Below the pieces are notes generated by a model that saw only the letters and a program-made list of their open reading frames with translations, was not told where the DNA came from and searched no databases. The position numbers were made by a program, and so were the translations under genes. From Loripinus fragilis (taxonomy: Eukaryota; Mollusca; Bivalvia; Lucinida; Lucinidae), in contig CAXHUL010000503.1 of NCBI GenBank assembly GCA_964019695.1, positions 62,001-126,000 on the forward strand: a stretch of DNA of 64,000 bases. The letters are read 5' to 3'. Shown here piece by piece: positions 1-9,546 of the stretch (its first letter is position 1; every line of letters starts with the position of its first letter).

Positions 1-2300
1 AAAACATTTTTTAATTCAATCAAGGGCGAATAACTCACAAACAGGAAAGGTAAGAGTGACGGTTCTTAGTCACAATATGTTACCTTTGATGTGAAACATA
101 TCTGTGAAGTTATATTCAGATATTCCACATAGTAAAGGAACAATAGGTCAAAAACCTTTTTTCAGACCTATCAAGGGCGGATAACTCACAAACTGGGAAG
201 GTCAGAGTGACGGTCCTTAGTCACAATATGTAACCTTTGATGTGCAACATATCTGTGAAGTTTCATTCAGATATCATGAACAGTAAAGGAATAACAGGCC
301 AGAAACCATTTTTTCAATACGAATAAAAGCACCGCAAGCACTGCAGAATACCCCGCCACTGCTGGGGGCACCAAAAGTTATTTTGTGAGATATATAATGC
401 CTAAATAGCAACAGAACTGAGATAGACAGTGATATGACGTCCTTAGTCACAATATGTAACCTTTGATGGTCAACATATCTGTGAAGTTTCATTCAGATAC
501 TCCATATAGTAAATGAACTACAGGTCAAAAACCATTTTTCAGATCAATCAAGGGCAGATAACTCATGAACTGGAAATGTAAGGGTGACGGTCCTTACTAA
601 AAATATGTAACCTTTGATGTTCAACATATCTGTGAAGTTTCATTCAGATATTCCATATAGAAAATGAACTACAGGTCAAAAACCATTTTTCAGATCAATC
701 AAGGGTAGATAACTCATGAACTGGAAAGGTAAGAGTAAAGATACTTAGTCACAATATGTAACCTTTGATGATCAACATATCTGTGAAGTTTCATTCAGAT
801 ATTCCATATAGTAAATGAACTACAGGTCAAAAACCCTTTTTCAGATCAATCAAGGGCAGATAACTCATGAACTGGAAAGGTAAGAGTGATGGTTCTTTGT
901 CACAGTATGTAACCTTTGATGTGAAACATATCTGTAAAGTTTCATTTAAATATTCCACATAGTAAAGGAACTACGGGTAAAAAACATTTTTTAATTCAAT
1001 CAAGGGCGAATAACTCACAAACGGGAAAGGTAAGAGTGACGGTTCTTAGTCACAATATGTTACCTTTGATGTGAAACATATCTGTGAAGTTATATTCAGA
1101 TATTCCACATAGTAAAGGAACAATAGGTCAAAAACCTTTTTTTTCAGACCTATCAAGGGTGGATAACTTACAAACTGGGAAGGTCAGAGTGACGGTCCTT
1201 AGTCACAATATGTAACCTTTGATGTGCAACATATCTGTGAAGTTTCATTCAGATATCATGAACAGTAAAGGAATAACAGGCCAGAAACCATTTTTCCAAT
1301 ACGAATAAAAGCACCGCAAGCACTGCGTAATACCCCGCCACTGCTGGGGGCACCAAAAGTTATTTTGTGAGATATATAATGCCTAAATAGCAACAAAACT
1401 GTGATAGACAGTGATATGACGTCCTTAGTCACAATATGTAACCTTTGATGGTCAACATATATGTAAAGTTTCATTCAGAGACTCCATATAGTAAATGAAC
1501 TACAGGTCAAAAACCATTTTCAGATCAATCAAGGGTAAATGTTTCAGATCAAACATTTCGGATAACTCATGAACTGGAAAGGTAAGGGTGACGGTCCTTA
1601 CTAAAAATATGTAACCTTTGATGTTCAACATATCTGTGAAGTTTCATTCAGATATTCCATATAGTAAATGAACTACAGGTCAAAAACCATTTTTCAGATC
1701 AATCAAGGGTAGATAACTCATGAACTGGAAAGGTAAGAGTGAAGATCCTTAGTCACAATATGTAACCTTTGATGATCAACATATCTGTGAAGTTTCATTC
1801 AGATATTCCCTATAGTAAATGAACTACAGGTCAAAAACCATTTTTCAGATCAATCAAGGACAGATAACTCATGAACTGGAAAGGTTAGAGTGATGGTTCT
1901 TTGTCACAGTATGTAACCTTTGATGTGAAACATATCTGTAAAGTTTCATTTAAATATTCCACATAGTAAAGGAACTACGGGTAAAAAACATTTTTTAATT
2001 CAATCAAGGGCAGATAACTCACAAACGGGAAAGGTAAGAGTGACGGTTCTTAGTCACAATATGTTACCTTTGATGTGAAACATATCTGTGAAGTTATATT
2101 CAGATATTCCACATAGTAAAGGAACAATAGGTCAAAAACCTTTTTTCAGACCTATCAAGGGGCGGATAACTCACAAACTGGGAAGGTCAGAGTGACGGTC
2201 CTTAGTCACAATATGTAACCTTTGATGTGCAACATATCTGTGAAGTTTCATTCAGATATCATGAATAGTAAAGGAATAACAGGCCAGAAACCATTTTTCC
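1..2300. repeat. ~130-bp tandem repeat in ~1-kb higher-order units
   Basis: A unit of roughly 125-135 bp recurs throughout. Its landmarks are a CAAGGGCRGATAACTCA block, a CACAATATGTAACCTTTGATG block and a CATATCTGTGAAGTTTCATTCAGATAT block. Variants recur in order, so whole sets repeat: the landmark at 1 returns at about 981 and 1985, giving higher-order periods of about 980 and 1,004 bp. A short segment TACCCCGCCAC (349-359 and 1331-1341) is the inverse of the hairpin arm ending the modules at 2567 and 2800, which suggests the array belongs to the same element family. Translations across it are repeat artefacts. No gene is visible. Confidence 0.88.
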
Positions 2301-2307
2301 AATACGA

Positions 2308-2567
2308 AAAAGGGCAGTAACTCCGTTAAAAATGGAGGGATTTTGCCCATTAACAATCCCATACCACTCATCGCCAATAACAATATGTATGCAAAATTTG
2401 AAAAAATTCCGTGAATAAATACTCAAGTTATCGATCGGAAATGGTGAGCACGGACGGACGGACGGACGGACGGACGGACGGACAAACGGACGGACGGACG
2501 GACGGACGGACGGACAGACACCGAAGGGTATAACATAATACCTCGCCACACTTTAGTGGCGGGGTAT
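2308..2567. repeat. Hairpin-ended (ACGG)n module, copy 1
   Basis: The module begins with a GGGCAGTAACTCCGTTAAAA block, contains an (ACGG)n microsatellite at about 2450-2516, and ends in a 12-bp perfect hairpin (ATACCTCGCCAC at 2538-2549 against GTGGCGGGGTAT at 2556-2567). It lies directly against copy 2. The microsatellite yields low-complexity translations on both strands that are not genes. An (ACGG)n tract next to a tandem core is typical of bivalve pearl/TR-MITE elements (family knowledge). Confidence 0.85.
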
Positions 2568-2800
2568 AAAAAGGGCAGTAACTCCGTTAAAAATGGACGG
2601 ATTTTGCCCATTAACAATCCCATACCACTCATCGCCGATAACAATATGTATGCAAAATTTGAAAAAATTCCGTGAATAAATACTCAAGTTATCGATCGGA
2701 AATGGTGAGCACGGACGGACGGAGGGACAGACGGACGGACAGACGGACAGACACCGAAGGGTATAACATAATACCTCGCCACACTTTAGTGGCGGGGTAT
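2568..2800. repeat. Hairpin-ended (ACGG)n module, copy 2
   Basis: Second copy of the preceding module in direct orientation, nearly identical outside the microsatellite, which is shorter here (about 2710-2750). It ends in the same hairpin, 2771-2782 against 2789-2800. It abuts the Helentron-like core starting at 2801. Confidence 0.85.
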
Positions 2801-3748
2801 AATAATGACTTTGGCTTCAACAGTGTTCAAAAAATCAACTTTTCAAAAACAAATCCTATTCAAATGCATTAGGAAGCAAACTTAACCTTGACGTTAAGTA
2901 GGTCAAGGTCAACCCCGGATCATCATTTGAACAAACTTGTTAGGCCCCACATCCCCAATGCTACATACCAAGTCTCAAGGTCACTGGCCTTCTGGTTCTG
3001 GAGAAGAAGATTTTTAAAAGGTTTTTACCATATATGGGCATGGCGACCATCTTTGTCATGTGACCAAAATATTTTGTATAAATTTTAACTATCTTATCAT
3101 AAGGAATCTTCACATGAAATTTGAGTTCAATTGGGTCAATGGTTTGTGAGAAAACTATGTTTTAATATATTGATGGGACCACAATATGAGCGACCTTCGC
3201 TGAAAGGGCAAAAGTCAACCTTGACCTTTGAAACTTATTTATGACCATTGTCTCATTAGTTTTAACATATCAAGTAAAAATAATCACTTTGGCTTTAACA
3301 GTATTAAAAAAATCAACTTTTCAAAAAAACTCCCATTTAAATACATTAGGAAGCAAATTTGACCTTGACGTTAAGTAGGTCAAGGTCAACCTAGGATCAT
3401 CATTTGAACAAACTTGGTAGACCCAAAACCCCCAATGCTACATACCAAGTCCCAAGGTCATCGGCCTTCTGGTTCTGGAGTAGAAGATTTTTAAAGGGTT
3501 TTCACCATATATGGGCATGGCGGCCATCTTGGTCATGTGACCAGGACCATTTGAACAAACTTTCGTTCCCGCGTCCTAAGGAGTCTCCATATGAAATTTG
3601 AGTTTAATTGGCCAAGTGGTTCCAGAGGTGAAGATGTTTGAAAATGTTGACGGACGGACGGACGACGGACGGACGGACGTACGGACGGACGCCGGAGTGA
3701 CTGGTATACTATAAGCTCATCCATGAGCCTTCGGCTCAGGTGAGCTAA
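2801..3748 (+). mobile_element. Helentron-like tandem-cored element, copy H1 (5' part missing)
   Basis: About two ~475-bp units begin with AATAATGACTTTGGCTTCAAC (2802) and its variant (3279). They are followed by an (ACGG)n tract at 3647-3693 and then a terminal hairpin GAGCC-TTC-GGCTC (3725-3737), seven bases and CTAA (3745-3748). A hairpin a few bases before CTRR is the Helitron/Helentron 3' signature. The tandem core plus ACGG tract matches pearl/HINE-type non-autonomous elements. Each unit contains AGGTCAAGGTCA (2900-2911, 3377-3388). No transposition protein is encoded. The left terminus seen in H2 is absent. Confidence 0.78.
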
Positions 3749-4066
3749 AAATAAAACTGGCATGTACAAAACAATCACGATTTTAAAATGTGTGATACTT
3801 ATGACACTTAACTGTAGAAATTTAAGTACAGATATATAGGCCATCACATGGCTGTTACATCGTTTAAATTCCCCCCGCTTTTCACAAAGCCTAAAATTGT
3901 CGAATTTCTCAAGAGATTAGGGGTCAGGGCAGTGGTAGTAGATTCTTCAAACAATTTTTTCCTGACACTGCAGGATATTCTAAATCCAACTTTGAACTTA
4001 ATGTTCAGAAAAATGCAAGTAATAAAATAATATTCCAGATTTTCGCGTTTCTTATTATTGCGGCAG
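3749..4066 (-). mobile_element. TIR element fragment (same family as 30590-31697)
   Basis: About 320 bp matches 30590-30925 in inverted orientation. One end carries the family terminus, read on the plus strand as CGCGTTTCTTATTATTGCGG-CAGGACT (about 4037-4065). The other end is cut at the Helentron-like 3' end (3748). A 60-codon frame at 3848-4030 is shared with the other copy, but about 15 of 18 substitutions change the residue, so it is not under protein constraint. The element ends inside a tyrosine-recombinase remnant, so it inserted into that element. Confidence 0.7.
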
Positions 4067-4560
4067 GACTATAATATTGTGAATTAAAGGACTTCAGGTA
4101 TTCTAACACAACGTCCCATGTTTCTGCATACCGTGGCAGTGCTGGGCTAGATTGAAAAACTCCTTTCATAAACCTTGTGATTTCTTCATACAAATTTATA
4201 TCCACATTCCCACAAATTTTTAAGAAATTATTTAATGCTGATCTGGCCACATTCATTGAATTATACTGTAAGCCTCTCCTATATAGGCCTGTCAAAAACA
4301 TTAAAATGTATCTTAAAGCGGGTTGAAAGGGATCAATTCCTTTTGATCTGCAAAATTAGCCACTGAGAAATGTAAGTGTTGTACTTTTGTTTAGTACCGT
4401 CTCTCCAGGATTGCAGGATAAGATCTCTTGCTCCCTTTTGAATCCCCCTGTATTTGAGTTCTCACCTGATATGCAGAAAATACCCAGGTTCAGTCTTTTT
4501 AGTGGATACTCTCTTTCCCTGTTGTGTGGAAGGTAAAGGTTTTGGAAATTCTTGTTACAA
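4067..4560 (-). pseudogene. DIRS-type tyrosine recombinase remnant (N-terminal part)
   Basis: Read on the minus strand from about 4560 down, the translation gives a tail similar to the end of a DIRS pol, then a stretch like ARDLILQSWRDGTKQKY, then YISQWLILQIKR. After a frameshift near 4327 it continues IDPFQPALRYILMFL, RSALNNFL and RFMKGVFQSSPALPRYAETW. These are the hallmarks of the N-terminal SAM-like DNA-binding domain of DIRS/Ngaro-type tyrosine recombinases (family knowledge). The catalytic R-H-R-Y half is absent because the TIR element at 3749-4066 replaces it just after the YLKS segment. An in-frame stop and the frameshift show the copy is dead. Crypton-type recombinases share this fold and are the alternative; the pol-like upstream segment favours DIRS. 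Confidence 0.72.
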
Positions 4561-5199
4561 TCTGACTTACCTTTTACGTGCTACTGCGTTAACTCGTCCA
4601 GTGTCATCAACCTTTTGAAATAAAACGATCCAAAGGTCAATGCTCAGAGGTCGTGGTACACCTATAATTGTGTGACTAGAGTCCGTGCTTGATTAGAATG
4701 GAGATACGTAGTTGGTCAGGTTATGGTACTTTATTCAAGCGATTTGACAAATACAGGTTTTTCTTTCATACTTCTAACTGTAAATCTGTTTTGTCACAAT
4801 ACTCTACTAATGCAATTTGGGGCATGTATACTGTTTTTGTATATAGTTACCTTTGCCGATGAGCTCATTGAAGCTTCTTATAAATCTAATAGTTGTCTCA
4901 TTTGTTATATTTAGTCCTTTGTCCTCAAACTTGGATCTTAAAACCCGTCAGTCATTTGTGCCTTTGTGAAATTTTATCTGCAAAAACAACAAAAAACAAC
5001 AAATAGATTTAAAAAGGAAAAAATCAGAAAACTCATTCAAAAGTCAGTCTGACAAGTCATGGTGATTAGGATATGTTCTATTTGCCACTTATCAACCAAT
5101 CATCTTGTAGGCCGCTGATTTCCAGTTAAAACATGAACAAATGAACTCTCTGCATGCTAGACAAAGTTTTGTGTGTTTTTTCTATCTATCTTGTCTGCA
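4561..5199. other. Non-coding, AT-rich, nothing recognised
   Basis: Short frames only (longest about 63 codons), no repeat family recognised apart from AAC/AAA-rich stretches near 4985. No splice-flanked homologous exon seen. Confidence 0.5.
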
Positions 5200-5330
5200 A
5201 AGTAAGTAAGGGTGCAAAGATCAGGAATCCATACAATCAAGTACCACACCTGACCCAGGATACCAATGGGAAAGTGACAAACTCACAGTAGACACCACAA
5301 ACGAGAGCCAAGAAGTCAGCCCTTTCCCAG
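5200..5330. repeat. Foldback-superfamily arm fragment
   Basis: About 130 bp beginning AGTAAGTAAGGGTGCAAAGA is nearly identical to the outer part of the left arm of the large foldback at 15374. It stops within the CCTTTCCCAG block, so only the arm tip is present. Related copies: 44587-44816, 32465-32650, 46549-46998, 52230-52690. Confidence 0.85.
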
Positions 5331-5885
5331 TATACAATAAAAATTCAAACCAATTCAGTGTAATATATTTTAAAACTTTTCTTTTTGGGTTAGCAATATA
5401 TTCATTTTCTTACCATTTAAGACGGCCTACAGTATAATGGAGTCTTTGGTCGAACTAGCTTATCGTTAAAATGTGTCATTCCGCTATTAGGTATTTCTTT
5501 TTCCATGCTAATTTCGCTAATCATACTCTTTCACCAAAATTCGCTAATCACTTGCAATGCTCATTCCACTATTCTGTAAAAAATCCTTAAAACTTTGCAT
5601 AATCATTAAATTTTTAGGGACAATATTTATTCGCTTATCGTTAAATTTTTAGGCCATAATTTGCTGATCAGTGAACCGCATTGACACCCTCAAACTTGTG
5701 GTCAAATATATGTCCAAATGAAGTATTTTTGTATGCTGTCTTCATTCAATCGAAATGGGGAGGGGAGGGGGTAGGTTGCATGCTGTCGTCAGCAAAACTG
5801 CAGGGGAGCAAATGTCTCGGACCCAGTATATAGGGTCCAAGCATATGTGAAAGAATGTCCATGACAAAATTTGCAGTAAAAATCC
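5331..5885. other. Non-coding, nothing recognised
   Basis: AT-rich sequence with loosely repeated TTCGCTAAT phrases around 5510-5660. No convincing coding frame or element end. Confidence 0.45.
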
Positions 5886-6027
5886 AAGATAAAACAAGAG
5901 GGCCATGGATCGTTCACCGGAGTCGTGGCACATAAGATGGTGTATTGGCCTGTGGCTAAAGATATATCTTTTAAATATATTTCTATTTTTAGCTCTGATG
6001 GGCATGTTGTTCAGCTGAGCTAAACAT
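5886..6027 (+). mobile_element. Short Helentron-like remnant
   Basis: Starts with AACAAGAGGGCCATGGATCG, the same style of left end as 34680 (ACAAGAGGACC), and ends TTCAGCTGAGCTAAA, matching the GTGAGCTAA right end of the other copies with one change. Only about 140 bp, so the tandem core has been lost. An 87-codon frame on the other strand overlaps it and is considered spurious. Confidence 0.55.
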
Positions 6028-6107
6028 TCTGATCAATTTTCGTAGAAGGCATCATGAGGAACATTTCTTTGACATCATTGCTTTATAGCTATACCAATTT
6101 CTAAACC

Positions 6108-6144
6108 CTCAAAAGAAGCGTCTCTATGAGACAGTTCTTTTGAG
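6108..6144. repeat. Short perfect-arm palindrome
   Basis: CTCAAAAGAA + GTCTC (6108-6117, 6120-6124) pair with GAGAC + TTCTTTTGAG (6128-6132, 6135-6144). The same palindrome recurs near 23787-23823, next to duplicated NSF exon pieces, so it is a small dispersed repeat. Confidence 0.75.
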
Positions 6145-6214
6145 CACCAAACTTAATGAAAAAACTGGGGAACAAAATATATTCACAATTTTACACTGGA
6201 CATATGCTTCATTT

Positions 6215-6945
6215 TCAAAGATTGAAAGATAGACTGGATTTCATCCACTTAATACAATGCCTATGAAAAGAATCAACAGTTTCTAAATTCTTTAAACAGT
6301 CTGGTAAATTGTTCCAAATAACTGGACCTGAATAAATTAAGCTTTGTTTGAAAATTTCTTTCTGTGGCCTTGGAGTATAAAATTCCAACGCACCTGTAAA
6401 TCTTAGAGACTGAAGCGTTTCATAAAAAGGTCGAAAAGAAAACATTTGATTAAATATGAGGGTAGGACAGATTTTGAAATTTTAAACATAAATTTAGCCT
6501 TCCTGTGGAAAATGCGTTCATATATGCTTAGATTTTTAAGCTCATCCATACTATTGGCAATGTTTTCATATTGGTAATTTACAATGAATTTAACAGCTCT
6601 TTTTTGAAACCTGAATATTCTATTTAGGTTATATTGAGATGTTTCTCCCCATATTGTAGAACAATAGTCAATGTGGGGTTGAATATATGTTTTGTAAAAT
6701 TGTACTCTCTGTCCAGTGGAAAAATAGTCCTTCAATTTGGTTTATAGCCATAGATTTGAAGAAATTTTCTTAGCAATAAAATTAACATGAATAGACCAGG
6801 TTGGATTGTTATCAATGCGAACACCAAAAACTTTCTCATTTTCAACTGAGTTCAAAGCATCATTGTTGTAAGTTAGATGCAAAATGTCATTATGAAGATG
6901 AAGCAGTTTTTTAGAGGTGATTTATATGTGGTGGGGTTATTTACA
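6215..6945 (-). pseudogene. Non-LTR retrotransposon (CR1/Jockey-like) C-terminal remnant
   Basis: Minus-strand translation gives the end of a LINE reverse transcriptase: VFGVRIDNNPTWSIHVNFIA, then KISSNLWL, YKTYIQPHIDYCSTIWG, LNRIFRFQKRAVKFI and finally PVIWNNLPDCLKN. These are typical thumb and post-RT segments of Jockey/CR1-type elements. It is broken by an in-frame TAA after NLWL (about 6742) and by a frameshift near 6410-6440. The polymerase core and endonuclease are absent: the Helentron-like element at 6950 starts where the homology stops. It is a 5'-truncated, non-functional copy. Confidence 0.85.
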
Positions 6946-6949
6946 CACC

Positions 6950-8633
6950 TAAAACTAGAGGACCTGAAGGTCCTGAGGCGCTCACCTGATCTCCTTCATA
7001 ATGTTAAAATAGGTCAAAGTCAACTACAGCTTATAATGGAACCAATTTGTTTTACCATATATGTGGATTGCAGACATTTTGGTCAAGTGACTAAAACAAT
7101 ATAATGAATAATCCATCAAACAGCCCAGTGATTTCTGAGAAACAGATGTTTAGATAGGTGTGTGGCAGTCCAAATGAGTGGCCTTGGATAAAAGGTCACA
7201 GGTCAGCTTGGCTTTTGGTACTTAATACAAGATGTTTCCCAAATAAATGCATTTGGAATCAAATTTGACCTTGCCATAAAGTAGGTCAAGGTCAACCTAG
7301 ATTAATGATTTGTGCAAATCTGGTAGGGCCCACATCCCCAATGCTACATACCAAGTACCAAGGCCATTGGCCCTTTGGTTCCAGAGAAGAAGACATTTAA
7401 AGAGTTTTTACCATATATGGGCGTGGTGGCCATCTTGGTCATGTGACCAGTACTCTTGGTATAAATTTTGGCTAACCTATCATAAGGAGTCGTCATATGA
7501 AATTTGAGTTCAAATGGCCTAGTGGTTTCTAAGGAAACTATGTTTTGATGTGTTGATGGGACTCCAATATGAGCGACCTTGGCTGAAAAGTTAAAGGTCA
7601 ACCTTGACCTTTGAAACTTATTTATAGCCATTGTCTCGTTTGGTTCTACATATTAAGTGAGAATAATGACTTTGGCCTCAACAGTTTTCAAAAAATGAAA
7701 TTTTCAAAAAAAAATCACATTTAAATGCATTAGGAAGCAAATTTGACCTTGACGTTAAGTAGGTCAAGGTCAACTTAGGTTCATCATTTGAACAAACTTG
7801 GTAGGCCCCACATCCCAAATGCTACATACCAAGTCCCAAGGTCATCGGCCTTCTGGTTCTGGAGAAGAAGATTTTTAAATGGTTTTTACCATATATGGGC
7901 GTGGCGGCCATCTTGGTCATGTGACCATAATATTTTGCAAACATTTTGGCTAACTTATCATAAGGAGTCTTCACATGAAATTTGAGTTAATATGGGCCAA
8001 TGGTTTGTGAGAAAACTAAGTTTTAATATATTGATGGGACTTCAATATGAGCGACCTAAGCTGAAAGGTCAAAGGTCAACCTTGACCTTTTGAACTTATT
8101 TATAGCCATTGTCTTATTAGGTTGAACATATCAAGTGAGAATAATGACTAAAGCTTCCACAGTTTTCAAAAAAATCAACTTTTCAGAAAAATTCCCATTT
8201 AAATGCATTAGGAAGCAAATTTGACCTTGACGTTAAGTAGGTCAAGGTCAACCTAGGATCATTATTTGAACAAACTTGGTAGGCCTCACAACCCCAATGC
8301 TACATACCAAGTCCCAAGGTCATCAGCCTTCTGGTTCTGGAGAAGAAGATTTTTTAAGGGTTTTTACCATATATGGGCGTGGCGGCCATCTTGGTCATGT
8401 GACCAAGACCATTTTAACAAACTTTAGTTCCCCCATCCTAAGGAGTCTCCATATGAAATATGAGTTCAAATGGCCCAGTAGTTTAAGAGAAGAAGATATT
8501 TGAAATTGTTGACGGACGACGGACGACGGACGGACGACGGACGGACGACGGACGGACGACGGACGGACGACGGACGCCGGAGTCACTGGTATACTATTAG
8601 CTCACCAATGAGCCTTCGGCTCAGGTGAGCTAA
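6950..8633 (+). mobile_element. Helentron-like tandem-cored element, copy H2 (both ends present)
   Basis: The best-preserved member. The left end near 6955 carries the palindrome AGGACCTGAAGGTCCT followed by GCGCTCACCTGA. The core has about three ~475-bp units (landmarks near 7663 and 8138), then an (ACGG/ACGACGG)n tract at 8509-8578. The 3' end has hairpin GAGCC-TTC-GGCTC (8610-8622), AGGTGAG and CTAA (8630-8633). An outer stem AGCTCACC/GGTGAGCT encloses the hairpin, and the left-end GCTCACCTGA is the inverse of the right-end TCAGGTGAGC. Units contain AGGTCAAGGTCA at 7283-7294, 7761-7772 and 8239-8250. It interrupts the LINE remnant at 6945. Non-autonomous; no Rep-helicase is encoded. Confidence 0.82.
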
Positions 8634-9225
8634 TAATCTTATTTTTTATGTTAGTTGCATTGAAAGGTTGAAAACGTCTATAGAAACACTAAAAAGAAAA
8701 TTTGATTCAATATGGACTTCAATTTTACGTGAAACTGATGTCGATTGGCTGGAAAAACACATTGTGTACAAAAAAATAATTCTGGAAATTTGCCTGTGCC
8801 TTGCGACTAAAATCCGATCTTGGCATAACTATACGTTCCTGACTAAGCTTTTTGAAACAAGTAAGCTCTCTGAAGGTTGGGGCGTTTAGCTGCTACAGCG
8901 TGTTAACTCCGTTACCCTACATTTTTTTAAACAAAATAAATGTAATCAGGGTTGTTAATGCAATACTTGAATTATTCAAATTGGACAAACATTCATGTAA
9001 TATACAAGAACATTTCATTCCTTACATATATTTATGTTTATAAAAGTTATATGGGCCCATTGAAATGTCCTTTATGTTACATTTTAAGCTACCCCCTTTA
9101 AAATCTCTCCATTTCTCCAACCCCTAAGGTCACCATGGGTATCATACAGATCAAAGTTAAAAGCCTATCAACTTAAGTTTTCAGTGGTTAACTTAAAAAG
9201 TTCTGTATAATTTCAATATCTGACT
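8634..9225. other. Non-coding, nothing recognised
   Basis: Two short plus-strand frames (8668-8889, 8852-9043) have no recognisable family and no splice context. No repeat match found inside the window. Confidence 0.45.
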
Positions 9226-9546
9226 TCAAACTGACCCAGATGCTAGGGGTGTGTGTAAGGTCAAAGTGTTTGAAAAAGTTGAATTTTGACCTTTTGACCC
9301 CATCCCCACGTTGGGGTGGGGGGGCATGCTAGGGTAGGTTTTTGCAGGCAAAACATTAGCTACCATGTTGCTGCTTTCTAGATTCCCTTTAACTTGATAT
9401 GCAACATGACCATGTTCTGAGAAAGTTGAATTTTGACATTTTAACCCAGAGTTGGGGGAAGGGGGGGGGGGGGGGGGGGGGGGGGCCATGGGCAAAATAT
9501 TTGCTACCATGTTGCTGCATACCTGGTTCCCTTTAATTTGATATGC
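9226..9546. repeat. G-rich ~140-bp satellite, left segment
   Basis: About two units of the satellite that resumes at 13083. Landmarks are TTGAATTTTGACCTTTTGACC, a GGGG-rich block and AAAATATTTGCTACCATGTTG with CCCTTTAATTTGATATGC. A run of 25 consecutive G occupies 9461-9485. The array stops at GATATGC (9546), where the LINE begins. Confidence 0.88.

Noticed and set aside
2259..2872. Frames with Ser-Val-Arg-Pro or Arg-Thr-Asp repeats
   Set aside because: They translate the (ACGG)n microsatellite on either strand.
3848..4030. Conserved 60-codon frame shared with 30629-30811
   Set aside because: Comparing the two copies codon by codon, only about three of 18 differences are synonymous, so the frame is carried by the TIR element without protein constraint.
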